The notes under the pieces: generated by a model | Seen by the model: only the letters and a program-made list of their open reading frames with translations | The model's database searches: none | What the model was told of the DNA's origin: nothing | Program-made: the position numbers and the translations under genes | In this document: one piece after another, positions 1 to 6,340 of the stretch | Position numbering within the stretch: position 1 is the stretch's first letter | Layout: each line of letters begins with the position of its first letter | From: CAYQDF01 sp964416175 | Lineage (GTDB): Bacteria; Chloroflexota; Anaerolineae; Anaerolineales; UBA4823 | Length of the DNA stretch: 10,802 bases | Direction: 5' to 3' | Assembly: GCA_964416175.1 (NCBI GenBank) | Contig: CAYQDF010000106.1 | Coordinates: 1 to 10,802, forward strand

Positions 1-1
1 G

Positions 2-133
2 GCCTGGGGCGCGTCGTTTGGTTTCGACAAGCGGCTGTTCGAGGACGATGTGACCGGGAGCCAGGCGTGGGCCGAGGCCTTGGCGCGGGCCAATGTGCTG
101 ACGCCGGAGGAGGCGCAATCCATCCAACGCGGG
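2..133 (+). CDS. argH: Argininosuccinate lyase, internal N-terminal fragment (partial at both ends)
   Basis: Reading from base 2, the plus strand encodes about 44 residues including SFGFDKRLFEDDV, TGSQAWAEALARANVLT and PEEAQSIQRG. This matches the N-terminal region of argininosuccinate lyase, where a (N)AS-x-x-FD-x-RL-x-x-DV-x-GS-x-AW/HA-x-x-L motif precedes a VLT-x-EE segment. The enzyme is cytosolic and cleaves argininosuccinate to arginine and fumarate, the last step of arginine synthesis. The true start lies left of the window. Homology stops after residue Gly (131-133), where a Leu-rich helix would be expected, and the frame continues into unrelated residues read antisense through an ABC permease gene. 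GC is about 69% over bases 1-120 against about 44% over bases 141-240. It is therefore a fragment joined to foreign sequence, either a genuine breakpoint or an assembly chimera. The family call is fairly firm; it is not a functional gene as seen here. Confidence 0.75.
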
Positions 134-703
134 AGCCATGATGAGCACCATCAAGGGAAACTGAAAGTACATGTAGACAATGCTCAATCCCCAGATGTTG
201 TAAATCGTGAACCCGGCTGCATGGATGTCAATTCTTAAGATACTTTCAATCCAGCGGGTTACCAGCCCAGCGTTCCCGATGGTAGCGATGAAAGCGAAGG
301 CGAGCGGAACACCTGCGAAGTTCGATGCAACCCCAGAAAAAGTAGTCATGAAGGTGCGCAAACCCGCAGGCAAGCCCCCGAGAATCACGGCATATGCGAG
401 GAGGAATCCAAACAGCGCGCCACCGACGCTGGTAATGAGACTGATGCTCAGGCTTGTTTTGTATGCGTTGACAATGTCGCTCCGTGTGAACAAAGCTGTG
501 ATGTTGTCGAAGGTGAAACCGCCACCAACTGCCTCGAAGCTCCTGATAAATATAGTAAGCGAAGGTAAAAACAGGAATAACAATGCAAAAAGAAAGAATG
601 GAGCGACACCCAACCACGCCCAATCGAATTTCTTTTGTTGGAGACGCGCCGGCGGCGCGTCTCCAACAGTCGTGAGCCGGTCATCCACAGCACGGCTCAT
701 CAT
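113..703 (-). CDS. ABC transporter permease, spermidine/putrescine or AfuB-like (3' end lost at junction)
   Basis: Inner-membrane permease subunit of an ABC importer. The start ATG at 703-701 follows GGAG (712-709) by 5 nt, and this ribosome site overlaps the stop codon of the binding-protein gene, so the two are translationally linked. ATG at 700 is an equally possible start. About 197 residues are readable. There is a cytoplasmic head, a first membrane segment at about residues 29-52 (WLGVAPFFLFALLFLFLPSL), and then the usual family pattern of a periplasmic loop, TSLSISLITSVGGALFGFLLAY (about 83-104), the ASNFAGVPLAFAFIATIGNAGLVT stretch (about 126-149) and IWGLSIVYMYFQFPLMVLIMAPALDGLR (about 170-197). 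Homologues continue into the EAA loop (WREAAE-type) that contacts the ATPase. Here the frame instead becomes antisense argH sequence, so the EAA motif and the remaining helices are missing. Residues 13-23 come from an in-frame palindrome. The partner permease and ATPase are not in the window. Confidence 0.82.
636..668. repeat. Perfect 15-bp inverted repeat with 3-nt loop, in frame inside a coding sequence
   Basis: The left arm TGTTGGAGACGCGCC (636-650) and its exact reverse complement (654-668) are separated by GGC (651-653). The 33-bp unit equals 11 codons. It is read in the permease frame as roughly VGDAPPARLQQ (residues 13-23), in the variable cytoplasmic head before the first membrane helix. 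It is far more GC-rich than the flanking coding sequence. The arms are too long and too perfect for codon choice alone, and the location is one that tolerates insertion. This resembles dispersed REP-like or Rickettsia-type in-frame palindromic elements; a second copy would be needed to prove mobility and none was noticed in this window. Confidence 0.85.
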
Positions 704-711
704 CTCATCTC

Positions 712-1884
712 CTAACCTTCACCAAACACAACCTTGCGCCAGTTTTCTGTGATGTACTTGCCAGTCTCCTGGAGCTGCTCGACTGATGGGAAGGTCGCGA
801 TCTCATATGCCTCAGCTGGCGGCAGTTTGGCAGCCAGTTCAGCAGGGATGACGCCGCGGGCAGCCATGTCGTTAAAACGGATTGGGTGCGCGTAACCTTT
901 GAGGTAGAGCAGCTGGCCCTCATCGGACATCACGAACTCCCACCACAGCCGGGCGGCATACGGATGCGGGGCATAGGCGCTGATCCCACCGGCATACGGA
1001 CCGCCGAGCACTCCGGATTTGGGTACGATGATGTCCAGCTCGGGGTTCCCTGCCAAAGCATCCCGGTTCGCCAGAGCCAGGTAATCCCATTCCATGACGA
1101 TCAGGGTTTCGCGCTGGGCGATTTTCCCCTGGTCAGCAATTACGGGGATAAAGTTCCCGTTGGCGTTCATCTCGGCCCAGAACTCCAGCCCAGCCTGTGC
1201 AGCTTCGATCGCGCTCTCGACGGTATCGCCAAGAGACCCCACCCGAGAGATCCCAGCGGCCAGAACGGTCTGCACTGCCTGGTTGGATTTCAAGACGTCG
1301 CCGGCCATGGCGACTTTGCCTTTATATTCTGGCTTCAGCAGATCCTCCCAGTCCTGGGGGGAATTCTCGATGTCGGGTTTTACGACTTCGAAGGCGAGCA
1401 CGCCGTAGTATTCTGCCCACCAATAGCCGTCCGGGTCTTTAAGTTCGATCGTGTCCCATGTGGCGACTTTGTAAGGCGCCACTAGACCATCGTTCATCGC
1501 TGTCACTGTGTGGGCAACGCCGATATCGATCACGTCTGGGGCCTGAGGACCTTTACTTTCTTTGTTGGCGCGGATTGCTTCCAGCTCATCTGCTGACCCG
1601 GCATCGGGATTCAATTCATTGATTGTCAGGCCATATTTCGATTTAAAGGTCTCGATGATCTCACCATAATTAGCCCAGTCGTGCGGCAAGGCGATTGTTG
1701 TGAGCTGGCCTTCCTCTTTAGCCTTGGTGATCAGCTCATCCATAGGGATAGAGATCGGTAATTCGCCGCCTTCTGCTGCTTGCGGAGCACACGAGGCAAG
1801 CCAGGCTGCGAAACCAGCGGTCATGCTTAATTTCAGGAATTCACGGCGGGAGATGTTCCTGGTCGGGCGGTTTTCTGAAGTCAT
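712..1884 (-). CDS. Tat-exported ABC transporter substrate-binding lipoprotein (PotD/AfuA-like)
   Basis: Extracellular solute-binding protein of 390 residues that would deliver a ligand to the ABC permease encoded immediately downstream (stop and next start 8 nt apart). The start at 1884 is chosen because GGAGG (1894-1890) lies 5 nt upstream. An in-frame ATG at 1926 would add 14 residues but has no comparable site. The N-terminus has a clear twin-arginine motif, SRREFLK (residues 12-18), then a hydrophobic stretch and a lipobox LASC with Cys32, so export folded through Tat and lipid anchoring are predicted. The mature part shows the usual family features: LTTIALPHDWANYGEIIETFKSKYG (about 60-84), APDVIDIGVAHT, NSPQDWEDLLKPEYKGKVAM (the typical P-x-x-W-x-D-L-x-P-x-(Y/F)-K-G-K signature), and a C-terminal YAGGISAYAPHPYAARLWWEFVMSDEGQ. 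This type binds polyamines, phosphonates, iron or other small ligands; the substrate cannot be assigned. It is the first gene after the 2241-2269 promoter. Confidence 0.9.
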   Translation of the reverse strand: MTSENRPTRNISRREFLKLSMTAGFAAWLASCAPQAAEGGELPISIPMDELITKAKEEGQLTTIALPHDWANYGEIIETFKSKYGLTINELNPDAGSADELEAIRANKESKGPQAPDVIDIGVAHTVTAMNDGLVAPYKVATWDTIELKDPDGYWWAEYYGVLAFEVVKPDIENSPQDWEDLLKPEYKGKVAMAGDVLKSNQAVQTVLAAGISRVGSLGDTVESAIEAAQAGLEFWAEMNANGNFIPVIADQGKIAQRETLIVMEWDYLALANRDALAGNPELDIIVPKSGVLGGPYAGGISAYAPHPYAARLWWEFVMSDEGQLLYLKGYAHPIRFNDMAARGVIPAELAAKLPPAEAYEIATFPSVEQLQETGKYITENWRKVVFGEG

Positions 1885-2234
1885 TTTTTCCTCCGAATTT
1901 ATTATCGAATTGTGTTCCAACTCCAACAGGGAGATCTGAACGCGTGGTTGGATCTAAGCACCTCCTTTCTAATGTGCGGATATTTCTTGATTTGCTACAG
2001 GGATCTTCATGAATTTCGACGCTCTTGTTGTCAACATAATGTAAAGGTCGCCCACAGAATGATGTATTGACTTTAGAGCTGCAAGGGAAGTGAATCTAGG
2101 GAACCCTTCTTCGCTACGAGGGGAAATGGTTTTGCTCTGCTGTCAACTGCGTCTGGCAAGGACGCACTCTTCCTTGATATCACTTGCAGATATCAGTTGC
2201 ATTCGCTAAATGGTGTGGAGATTAGTGAATAATG
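1885..2234 (-). promoter_or_regulatory. Long 5' leader of the binding-protein transcript with two inverted repeats
   Basis: There is no convincing gene in the roughly 480 bases between the binding-protein start and the upstream permease stop. If the promoter at 2241-2269 is used, the leader is about 350 nt. It contains a perfect inverted repeat TGATATC-7 nt-GATATCA (2175-2195), roughly 40-60 nt downstream of the predicted transcription start. It also contains a small hairpin TGCGTC-7 nt-GACGCA (2148-2166), the palindrome TGTTG-T-CAACA (2026-2036), and a full ribosome-site-like GAAAGGAGGTG near 1958-1968 that has no usable start codon after it. None of the known riboswitch cores I could check by eye (glycine, T-box, SAM) is evident. 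These elements could be operators or RNA structure; their function is inference. Confidence 0.4.
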
Positions 2235-2240
2235 AGCACG

Positions 2241-2269
2241 ATTTTAACACGTTGTCAAAGCCGAGTCAA
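2241..2269 (-). promoter_or_regulatory. Near-consensus sigma70-type promoter for the ABC transporter unit
   Basis: On the minus strand, TTGACT (2269-2264) is followed after 17 nt by TAAAAT (2246-2241), each hexamer matching 5 of 6 consensus bases. A second, overlapping candidate is TTGACA (2258-2253) with CATTAT (2234-2229) at 18 nt spacing. Both point at the binding-protein gene and sit just beyond the hairpin that follows the upstream permease, so a new transcription unit is expected to start here. Confidence 0.6.
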
Positions 2270-2304
2270 TTAAATTAGAAGCATTTAATGTGTTCTCGCT
2301 TGAA

Positions 2305-2348
2305 AAGGAGAGAGGTGTTGCTGCAAGATGAAATTACAGCAACACCTC
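2305..2348 (-). terminator. Probable rho-independent terminator after the APC permease
   Basis: A perfect 12-bp stem, GAGGTGTTGCTG (2312-2323) with CAGCAACACCTC (2337-2348), closes a 13-nt loop and begins 15 nt after the permease stop codon at 2363-2365. In the direction of transcription it is followed by TCTCCTTTTC, a modest T run. The strong stem and its location favour a terminator separating the upstream cluster from the ABC unit; the short T tract and large loop lower confidence. Confidence 0.6.
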
Positions 2349-2362
2349 CTGATCCGATCGAA

Positions 2363-4237
2363 CTACTCGACCGGGATCGATTGGTAGACCTTGCTGACGT
2401 CAATCCCCTGCCTGCGCCGGTAAGCACTGAACCCAAAGTATATCGCGGCTGCCAGAGCATACATGATGATCATGAAAAGCATTGAGGTTGAATTTGACCA
2501 GCCGATGGCATACAATGGGAAATCAAATGGCGGGACATGAGGGTCCCAGAACCATTCGATCAGCAACCAGTCGAGGAACAGGAAGAAGATCAACCCCGCC
2601 AATGTGACCAGAGGCATCAGCTCGCCAGCAAGCACACGCTTCCCGACGTAATAAGCAAGGTACACAATTACCCCGGCGTTGATGATCGTGAGGATTGCGA
2701 CCACAATCACCATCAGCTGCGTGAGCGCGCTGAAATCAGATAAGCCACCAAGAACGGCGAGACCGTAGCTGAACGAAGAATAGATCAGGTATGCGCCACC
2801 TGCGACGAACACCAGCATGATCAGCCACCCCAGCCAGGAAGGCACTTTGTACTTCGCGATCGGTGAGCCTTCATACACGTCCTTCGATCGCCAGGGGAGA
2901 ATCGTCCCTGCAACTGTGGTCCCCAGGAAGGTGATCGCGATGACGAGGGTGGCATCCAATACCAGGGTTTGGAATCCCAGGATATCATACGCATAGAGGA
3001 TGGATATAATGATCGAAGGGATCACCATCAGGAGTAAGGCGACGATCGGCGTGCGCGTTCGCGGCTCGACGTACGAAGCCCACTCGGGAAGCATCCGGTC
3101 AAAGGCTGCAGCGAAGATCACACGGGTCGAGCTCAGGAAGACAGTCCCTGACCAGCCGAACCACCAGAGGCTCATCAGGAGCAGAATGATAAATTGAAGC
3201 GCCCGGCTGTTTACCAGGAATGTTGCAAAGAATGCCGGGTAGGGCCAGAAGGGGATCGGCGGCGCCTGATCGGTGTAGCCCCAAGTGGAATTCCAGAAGG
3301 CTCCGTTCGCCCGGTTGTAGAAATCCCAACCCAGTGTTTTGTTGATCAAGGCGAAAAAGATCAACGCGCCCGCTGCCGTGATGATCACTGCCGAGGTCAT
3401 GCCCCAGAAGTTGCGTTTGTAATCCGTGGCGCCCCTGACTTCACCGTAAAGGGTTGAACCCCAGTTGGGCCACAGATTGAAGAACACGATCATGGGGATT
3501 AATGCGAAGCTGAGCCCGAATGCCAGATTGTTCAAAGGAGCAGCCACGGTGCCGGCTGCCTCGCCAGCCTCCAGGGTTGCCTGGTAGAGATCGGTGCCCC
3601 CTTCGGTGCCGAACATCTGCGGCACGATGGTGTTAAGATTCGCGACGAAAGTCTGGTTGTTTCCGATCAGCAAGAGCAGGAAGACCAGCGCGAGACCAAC
3701 GACGCCACCCCAAAAGCAAATCTTCTGAATCCGGGCATACCACTTCATTCCCACTGCGATGTACACGGCGACCAGAAGGCACAGGAATATCGCTGCGACC
3801 AGCTGGCCTGTGGAGGACGAGAACCAGAGGGCGACCTGAGGCGCGCCGGCTACCGCGAACAGCGGGGTGAAGACTTCGTAAACGAGCATCTGGGCGTACA
3901 GGGGGACCCACAACCACAGGATGAACCACCAACCCGTGACAGCAAGGATGAAGCCGATGCCTCTCCCAAGAATCCGGCTCTGCCAGACGTAATCGCCTCC
4001 TGCGCGCGGCATGGCGGATATCAGACTGGCGTAGACAATCACTTCGAAGATGGTGAACACTCCACCGACCACCACCGCTGTTGCCAGGTTGCCTTCGAAG
4101 TAATAGCAGTAAGAGAAAATGAACAGGCCGAGGGTGATCAGGTTGATGGAAAATGTGGCGTAGATGAAAGCATCAAATGTTGACCAGGATCGTACCAGAC
4201 CACTGGCCTTCCGAACGAACAGCGTGACTTCACTCAT
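2363..4237 (-). CDS. APC-superfamily amino acid/amine permease (first paralogue)
   Basis: A 624-residue polytopic membrane protein of the amino acid-polyamine-organocation superfamily, expected to import an amino acid or amine by cation symport or exchange. The start at 4237 follows GGAGGAG with 4 nt spacing. The family signature appears in AMPRAGGDYVWQSRILGRG (about residues 75-93), after the second helix. At least 12 hydrophobic segments can be counted, including about 26-46, 53-72, 95-118, 146-165, 170-192, 238-258, 280-300, 340-360, 400-418, 425-445, 472-492 and 510-530, with further helices near 546-565 and 590-612. That exceeds the usual 12 helices of about 450 residues and places it in a long subfamily. 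RKASGLVR (9-16), KDVYEGSP-x-x-KYKV and a C-terminal tail ending IPVE recur in the other permease of this window. It is the last gene of the upstream cluster, 181 nt after the phosphoesterase and ahead of a hairpin. Its substrate is unknown. Confidence 0.88.
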   Translation of the reverse strand: MSEVTLFVRKASGLVRSWSTFDAFIYATFSINLITLGLFIFSYCYYFEGNLATAVVVGGVFTIFEVIVYASLISAMPRAGGDYVWQSRILGRGIGFILAVTGWWFILWLWVPLYAQMLVYEVFTPLFAVAGAPQVALWFSSSTGQLVAAIFLCLLVAVYIAVGMKWYARIQKICFWGGVVGLALVFLLLLIGNNQTFVANLNTIVPQMFGTEGGTDLYQATLEAGEAAGTVAAPLNNLAFGLSFALIPMIVFFNLWPNWGSTLYGEVRGATDYKRNFWGMTSAVIITAAGALIFFALINKTLGWDFYNRANGAFWNSTWGYTDQAPPIPFWPYPAFFATFLVNSRALQFIILLLMSLWWFGWSGTVFLSSTRVIFAAAFDRMLPEWASYVEPRTRTPIVALLLMVIPSIIISILYAYDILGFQTLVLDATLVIAITFLGTTVAGTILPWRSKDVYEGSPIAKYKVPSWLGWLIMLVFVAGGAYLIYSSFSYGLAVLGGLSDFSALTQLMVIVVAILTIINAGVIVYLAYYVGKRVLAGELMPLVTLAGLIFFLFLDWLLIEWFWDPHVPPFDFPLYAIGWSNSTSMLFMIIMYALAAAIYFGFSAYRRRQGIDVSKVYQSIPVE

Positions 4238-4418
4238 GATACTCCTCCATGAACGAGATTTGTCAGGTGCGAAATTCGATCACTTAGAAAGGCATGCGAC
4301 GACTTAAGACTTACAGGAGATAGTGGATAAATAGAATATCTGGCTTATATAATGCGACCTCCTTTCACAATGGTTTTCTCGCTAACTTCTGACACTATCC
4401 CTCACTCCCATCCAGGTT
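4238..4418 (-). promoter_or_regulatory. 181-bp leader of the first APC permease with an orphan ribosome-site-like box
   Basis: This intergenic stretch is longer than the other spacers of the cluster, so the permease may have its own control. It holds GTGAAAGGAGGTCGCATT at about 4350-4367 on the minus strand, about 115 nt before the real start and with no start codon suitably placed. An AT-rich TATATAAG follows directly and could be part of a -10 element, but I found no well-spaced -35 hexamer. No coding sequence or strong hairpin was seen. Confidence 0.3.
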
Positions 4419-5357
4419 TCAACCCGTTGTGAGCAGGTAAGTCCCGATCTTATTCTGCTTGAGTTCAACGATCGCTCCATGCAGGATGCCCTGCTCATAC
4501 ATGCTGCCCGGGTTGATGCAAAGCGTTCGCTTATATTTCCGGGTCCCCTTTCCTTCATGAATGTGCCCATGCAGACCAAGCAAGGGCTGATATTTTTCAA
4601 TCACGTGCAGGACAGCCCGGCTGCCGACCGGGATCAGCGAGCGCCCGGCGTAGGCTGGTCGCATTTCCTTGGTCAGTTCGGGCGCCTCGTCCAACCCGCT
4701 GCCGTAAGGAGGTGGATGGAGATTGAATATGGCATTGTGAACGTCTCTCACCTGTGAAATGATCGCTTCCAGGCGAGCTTCCAATGCCTCATCAGGCTCT
4801 TCCCGGTGCGTATCCCAGGGGGTCGGATTAGACCAGCCAGAGCTGACCATTTCGTGGTGATCATCCAGCTGGAGGACTTTTCCTTCGGCATGGATGACAG
4901 ATTTTGCGCTGGCAATTACCCGGTCGATCTCGAAAATATCGTCGTTCCCAGGACACACATAGCACTTAATTCCGGTGTTGGCAAGCTTTTGATCTGCATA
5001 ATCCATCCAGCGTTCTATCGTTTTGGTAACCTGTTCGAGGAAAAGTAAGTCAGAACGCCCTTCCGTGCTGGCGATCGCATTGACTTCGTCGGGATCAGTT
5101 ATGTACGGATAATATCCCCGGTTTTGGATCGTCTGGGCCATGTTTTCGACCGCTTCTTTTCCTTCCAGGATCGATTCTTGTTCGAGCAGGGTCACTTTAT
5201 AACGATCCCTCCCCTGAGCGATGATCGGCACGATCGCCTTGCCCGTCATATCCCCGCCCAGAATGAGGGTGTCGACATTATAAAACTTCCCGGCGCTGAT
5301 AAACTTCTTCCAGCAAATCTCCGATCCGTGAACATCCGTTGCGTAAAATAATCTCAT
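4419..5357 (-). CDS. Calcineurin-like metallophosphoesterase
   Basis: A cytosolic binuclear-metal phosphoesterase of 312 residues. The start at 5357 (MRLFYATDVHGSE) is preferred over an in-frame ATG at 5399 because GGAG (5366-5363) is 5 nt upstream, the family normally begins just before the first metal motif, and the longer form would overlap the kinase gene. The ordered motifs are all present: DVH (Asp8, His10), GGDMTGK (Asp36), PGNDD (Asn138), a lone His in FNLHPPP (His214) and LHGHIHEG (His263, His265, His267), which together make a complete metal site. The fold continues through INPGS, typical of the YfcE/MJ0936-like branch. That branch is usually about 160-200 residues, so this protein carries an insertion of roughly 75-90 residues between the GD and GN motifs (about 45-130). 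It lies 22 nt after the kinase gene, and the two may act on the same phosphorylated compound. The substrate (phosphodiester, phosphomonoester or nucleotide) cannot be told. Confidence 0.85.
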   Translation of the reverse strand: MRLFYATDVHGSEICWKKFISAGKFYNVDTLILGGDMTGKAIVPIIAQGRDRYKVTLLEQESILEGKEAVENMAQTIQNRGYYPYITDPDEVNAIASTEGRSDLLFLEQVTKTIERWMDYADQKLANTGIKCYVCPGNDDIFEIDRVIASAKSVIHAEGKVLQLDDHHEMVSSGWSNPTPWDTHREEPDEALEARLEAIISQVRDVHNAIFNLHPPPYGSGLDEAPELTKEMRPAYAGRSLIPVGSRAVLHVIEKYQPLLGLHGHIHEGKGTRKYKRTLCINPGSMYEQGILHGAIVELKQNKIGTYLLTTG

Positions 5358-5379
5358 CTCTGCTCCGATCAGTTGCTTA

Positions 5380-6288
5380 TCAAAATTGCTTCTGTACATT
5401 CTCCATCCAGCGTTTAAATTCCGGAGAATCCAGTTTGGCTATCGCTCTGTTCCACCGTTCGATCGCCCAGCCCCAGAAATCGTAATCGATCTTCGAGATC
5501 TTGGCCTGGATGGCAGCCCATAATGTCCAGCCGACATCCGACATGATCATATTCAACTTCATCCGTGACAGCATGGAAGGGGTCTCTTTCCCGAAGTATT
5601 CGAAGCACAGCTCCTGAATCTTGTCTTCATCGTAGCCCAGTTCCTGGCAGGTATTTCCTAATTCAAAGCACGGGTCGTTGTTGCCGCTGTATTCAAAATC
5701 AATCAATCGAAGGATATGTCCATCATCGATGTAATTCTCAGCCAGCAGGTCGTTATTGCAGGGAACCGTCCTTAGAGGCTGCACTAGCATCGCTTTCTCG
5801 ATTGAATAGACAACCGGCATCCTTTCGGGATAGCCATCCGGGATCTTGATCTGGTGCCGATTGCAAATGTCAAGATAGAACTCAGTCAGGCGAAACATAT
5901 TGAAATCGGTGAAGAATCGCGGACCTGCGTGGAGCATCTTGATCGACCTGGCGATGCGAGCAGGCATCCCCGTTTCGTTCAATCTCCGGTTTGACATGGT
6001 CTCGCCCTGGATGAATTCGAGGACCATCACATTGTGCTTGGGCAAGTAATGCAGCACGCGCGGTCCGACTCCGGCTTCAGCGGCTGCCTTGGAATTGTAA
6101 TATTCATTTTGCCGGTCCACCGCCAGCAATTCGGTGCTTTCACCGGGGATCCGGACAAAGTGAGGTTGACCGTCAACACTGACCCGATAATTGGTGTTCG
6201 TCAACCCGCCGGAGAGCGGTGTGATTTCGATAGTCTTATTTTTCCAAGGCGGAATTTGTTCGATGACTTCTTCGATCGTGATGGTCAT
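5380..6288 (-). CDS. Choline/ethanolamine kinase-like phosphotransferase (APH fold)
   Basis: A 302-residue cytosolic kinase of the aminoglycoside phosphotransferase/choline kinase superfamily, which would transfer phosphate from ATP to an alcohol group, possibly of choline, ethanolamine or a relative. The start at 6288 has GGAG 5 nt upstream. Motifs in order: a nucleotide loop LSGGLTNTNYRV (25-36), an RIPG segment (46-49), a hinge-like VMVLEFIQGETM (87-98), the catalytic loop PCNNDLLAENYI (176-187) with Asp180 and Asn185, and the metal-binding LIDFEYSGNNDP (195-206) with Asp197. The DFEY-G-x-x-D-x-x-FELGN stretch points to the choline kinase/LicA branch rather than to antibiotic kinases. The usual HND of the catalytic loop reads NND here, while Asp and the downstream Asn are kept. 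It lies 52 nt after the oxidoreductase gene and 22 nt before the phosphoesterase. The substrate is inferred from family only. Confidence 0.83.
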   Translation of the reverse strand: MTITIEEVIEQIPPWKNKTIEITPLSGGLTNTNYRVSVDGQPHFVRIPGESTELLAVDRQNEYYNSKAAAEAGVGPRVLHYLPKHNVMVLEFIQGETMSNRRLNETGMPARIARSIKMLHAGPRFFTDFNMFRLTEFYLDICNRHQIKIPDGYPERMPVVYSIEKAMLVQPLRTVPCNNDLLAENYIDDGHILRLIDFEYSGNNDPCFELGNTCQELGYDEDKIQELCFEYFGKETPSMLSRMKLNMIMSDVGWTLWAAIQAKISKIDYDFWGWAIERWNRAIAKLDSPEFKRWMENVQKQF

Positions 6289-6340
6289 GCAAACTCCATA
6301 TGGTTTGGGCTCGATCCTGATGTCGGAAGACTCCCATTCG

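Noticed and set aside
50..238. A continuous plus-strand frame starting with GTG at 50 and running to a stop at 238.
   Set aside because: Its first part is argH, but from about 134 it reads antisense through the ABC permease, so it is a product of the junction and not a small gene.
246..693. Two minus-strand frames (246-623 and 448-693) overlapping the permease.
   Set aside because: They are out of frame with the membrane-segment-rich permease reading from 703 and give basic, Arg/His/Ser-rich proteins, typical of shadows.
886..1485. A 199-codon plus-strand frame opposite the substrate-binding protein gene.
   Set aside because: It is antisense to a well-supported gene, has no ribosome site or recognisable domain, and its length follows from the codon bias of the opposite strand.
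1885..1926. A longer form of the substrate-binding protein starting at ATG 1926.
   Set aside because: The ATG at 1884 has an ideal GGAGG 5 nt upstream and places the twin-arginine motif at the usual distance from the N-terminus.
2008..2034. TTGACA on the minus strand at 2034-2029 as a second promoter nearer to the binding-protein gene.
   Set aside because: At 16-18 nt spacing the -10 position reads CATGAA or similar, matching only about half of the consensus.
1885..2234. A glycine riboswitch, which would suit a cluster with a GcvT-domain enzyme.
   Set aside because: The conserved glycine aptamer core elements are not visible in this leader, and the leader precedes the ABC transporter, not the GcvT fusion.
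2288..2485. A small plus-strand frame over the terminator and the 3' end of the first APC permease.
   Set aside because: It overlaps the hairpin and runs antisense to the permease C-terminus, with no ribosome site or family resemblance.
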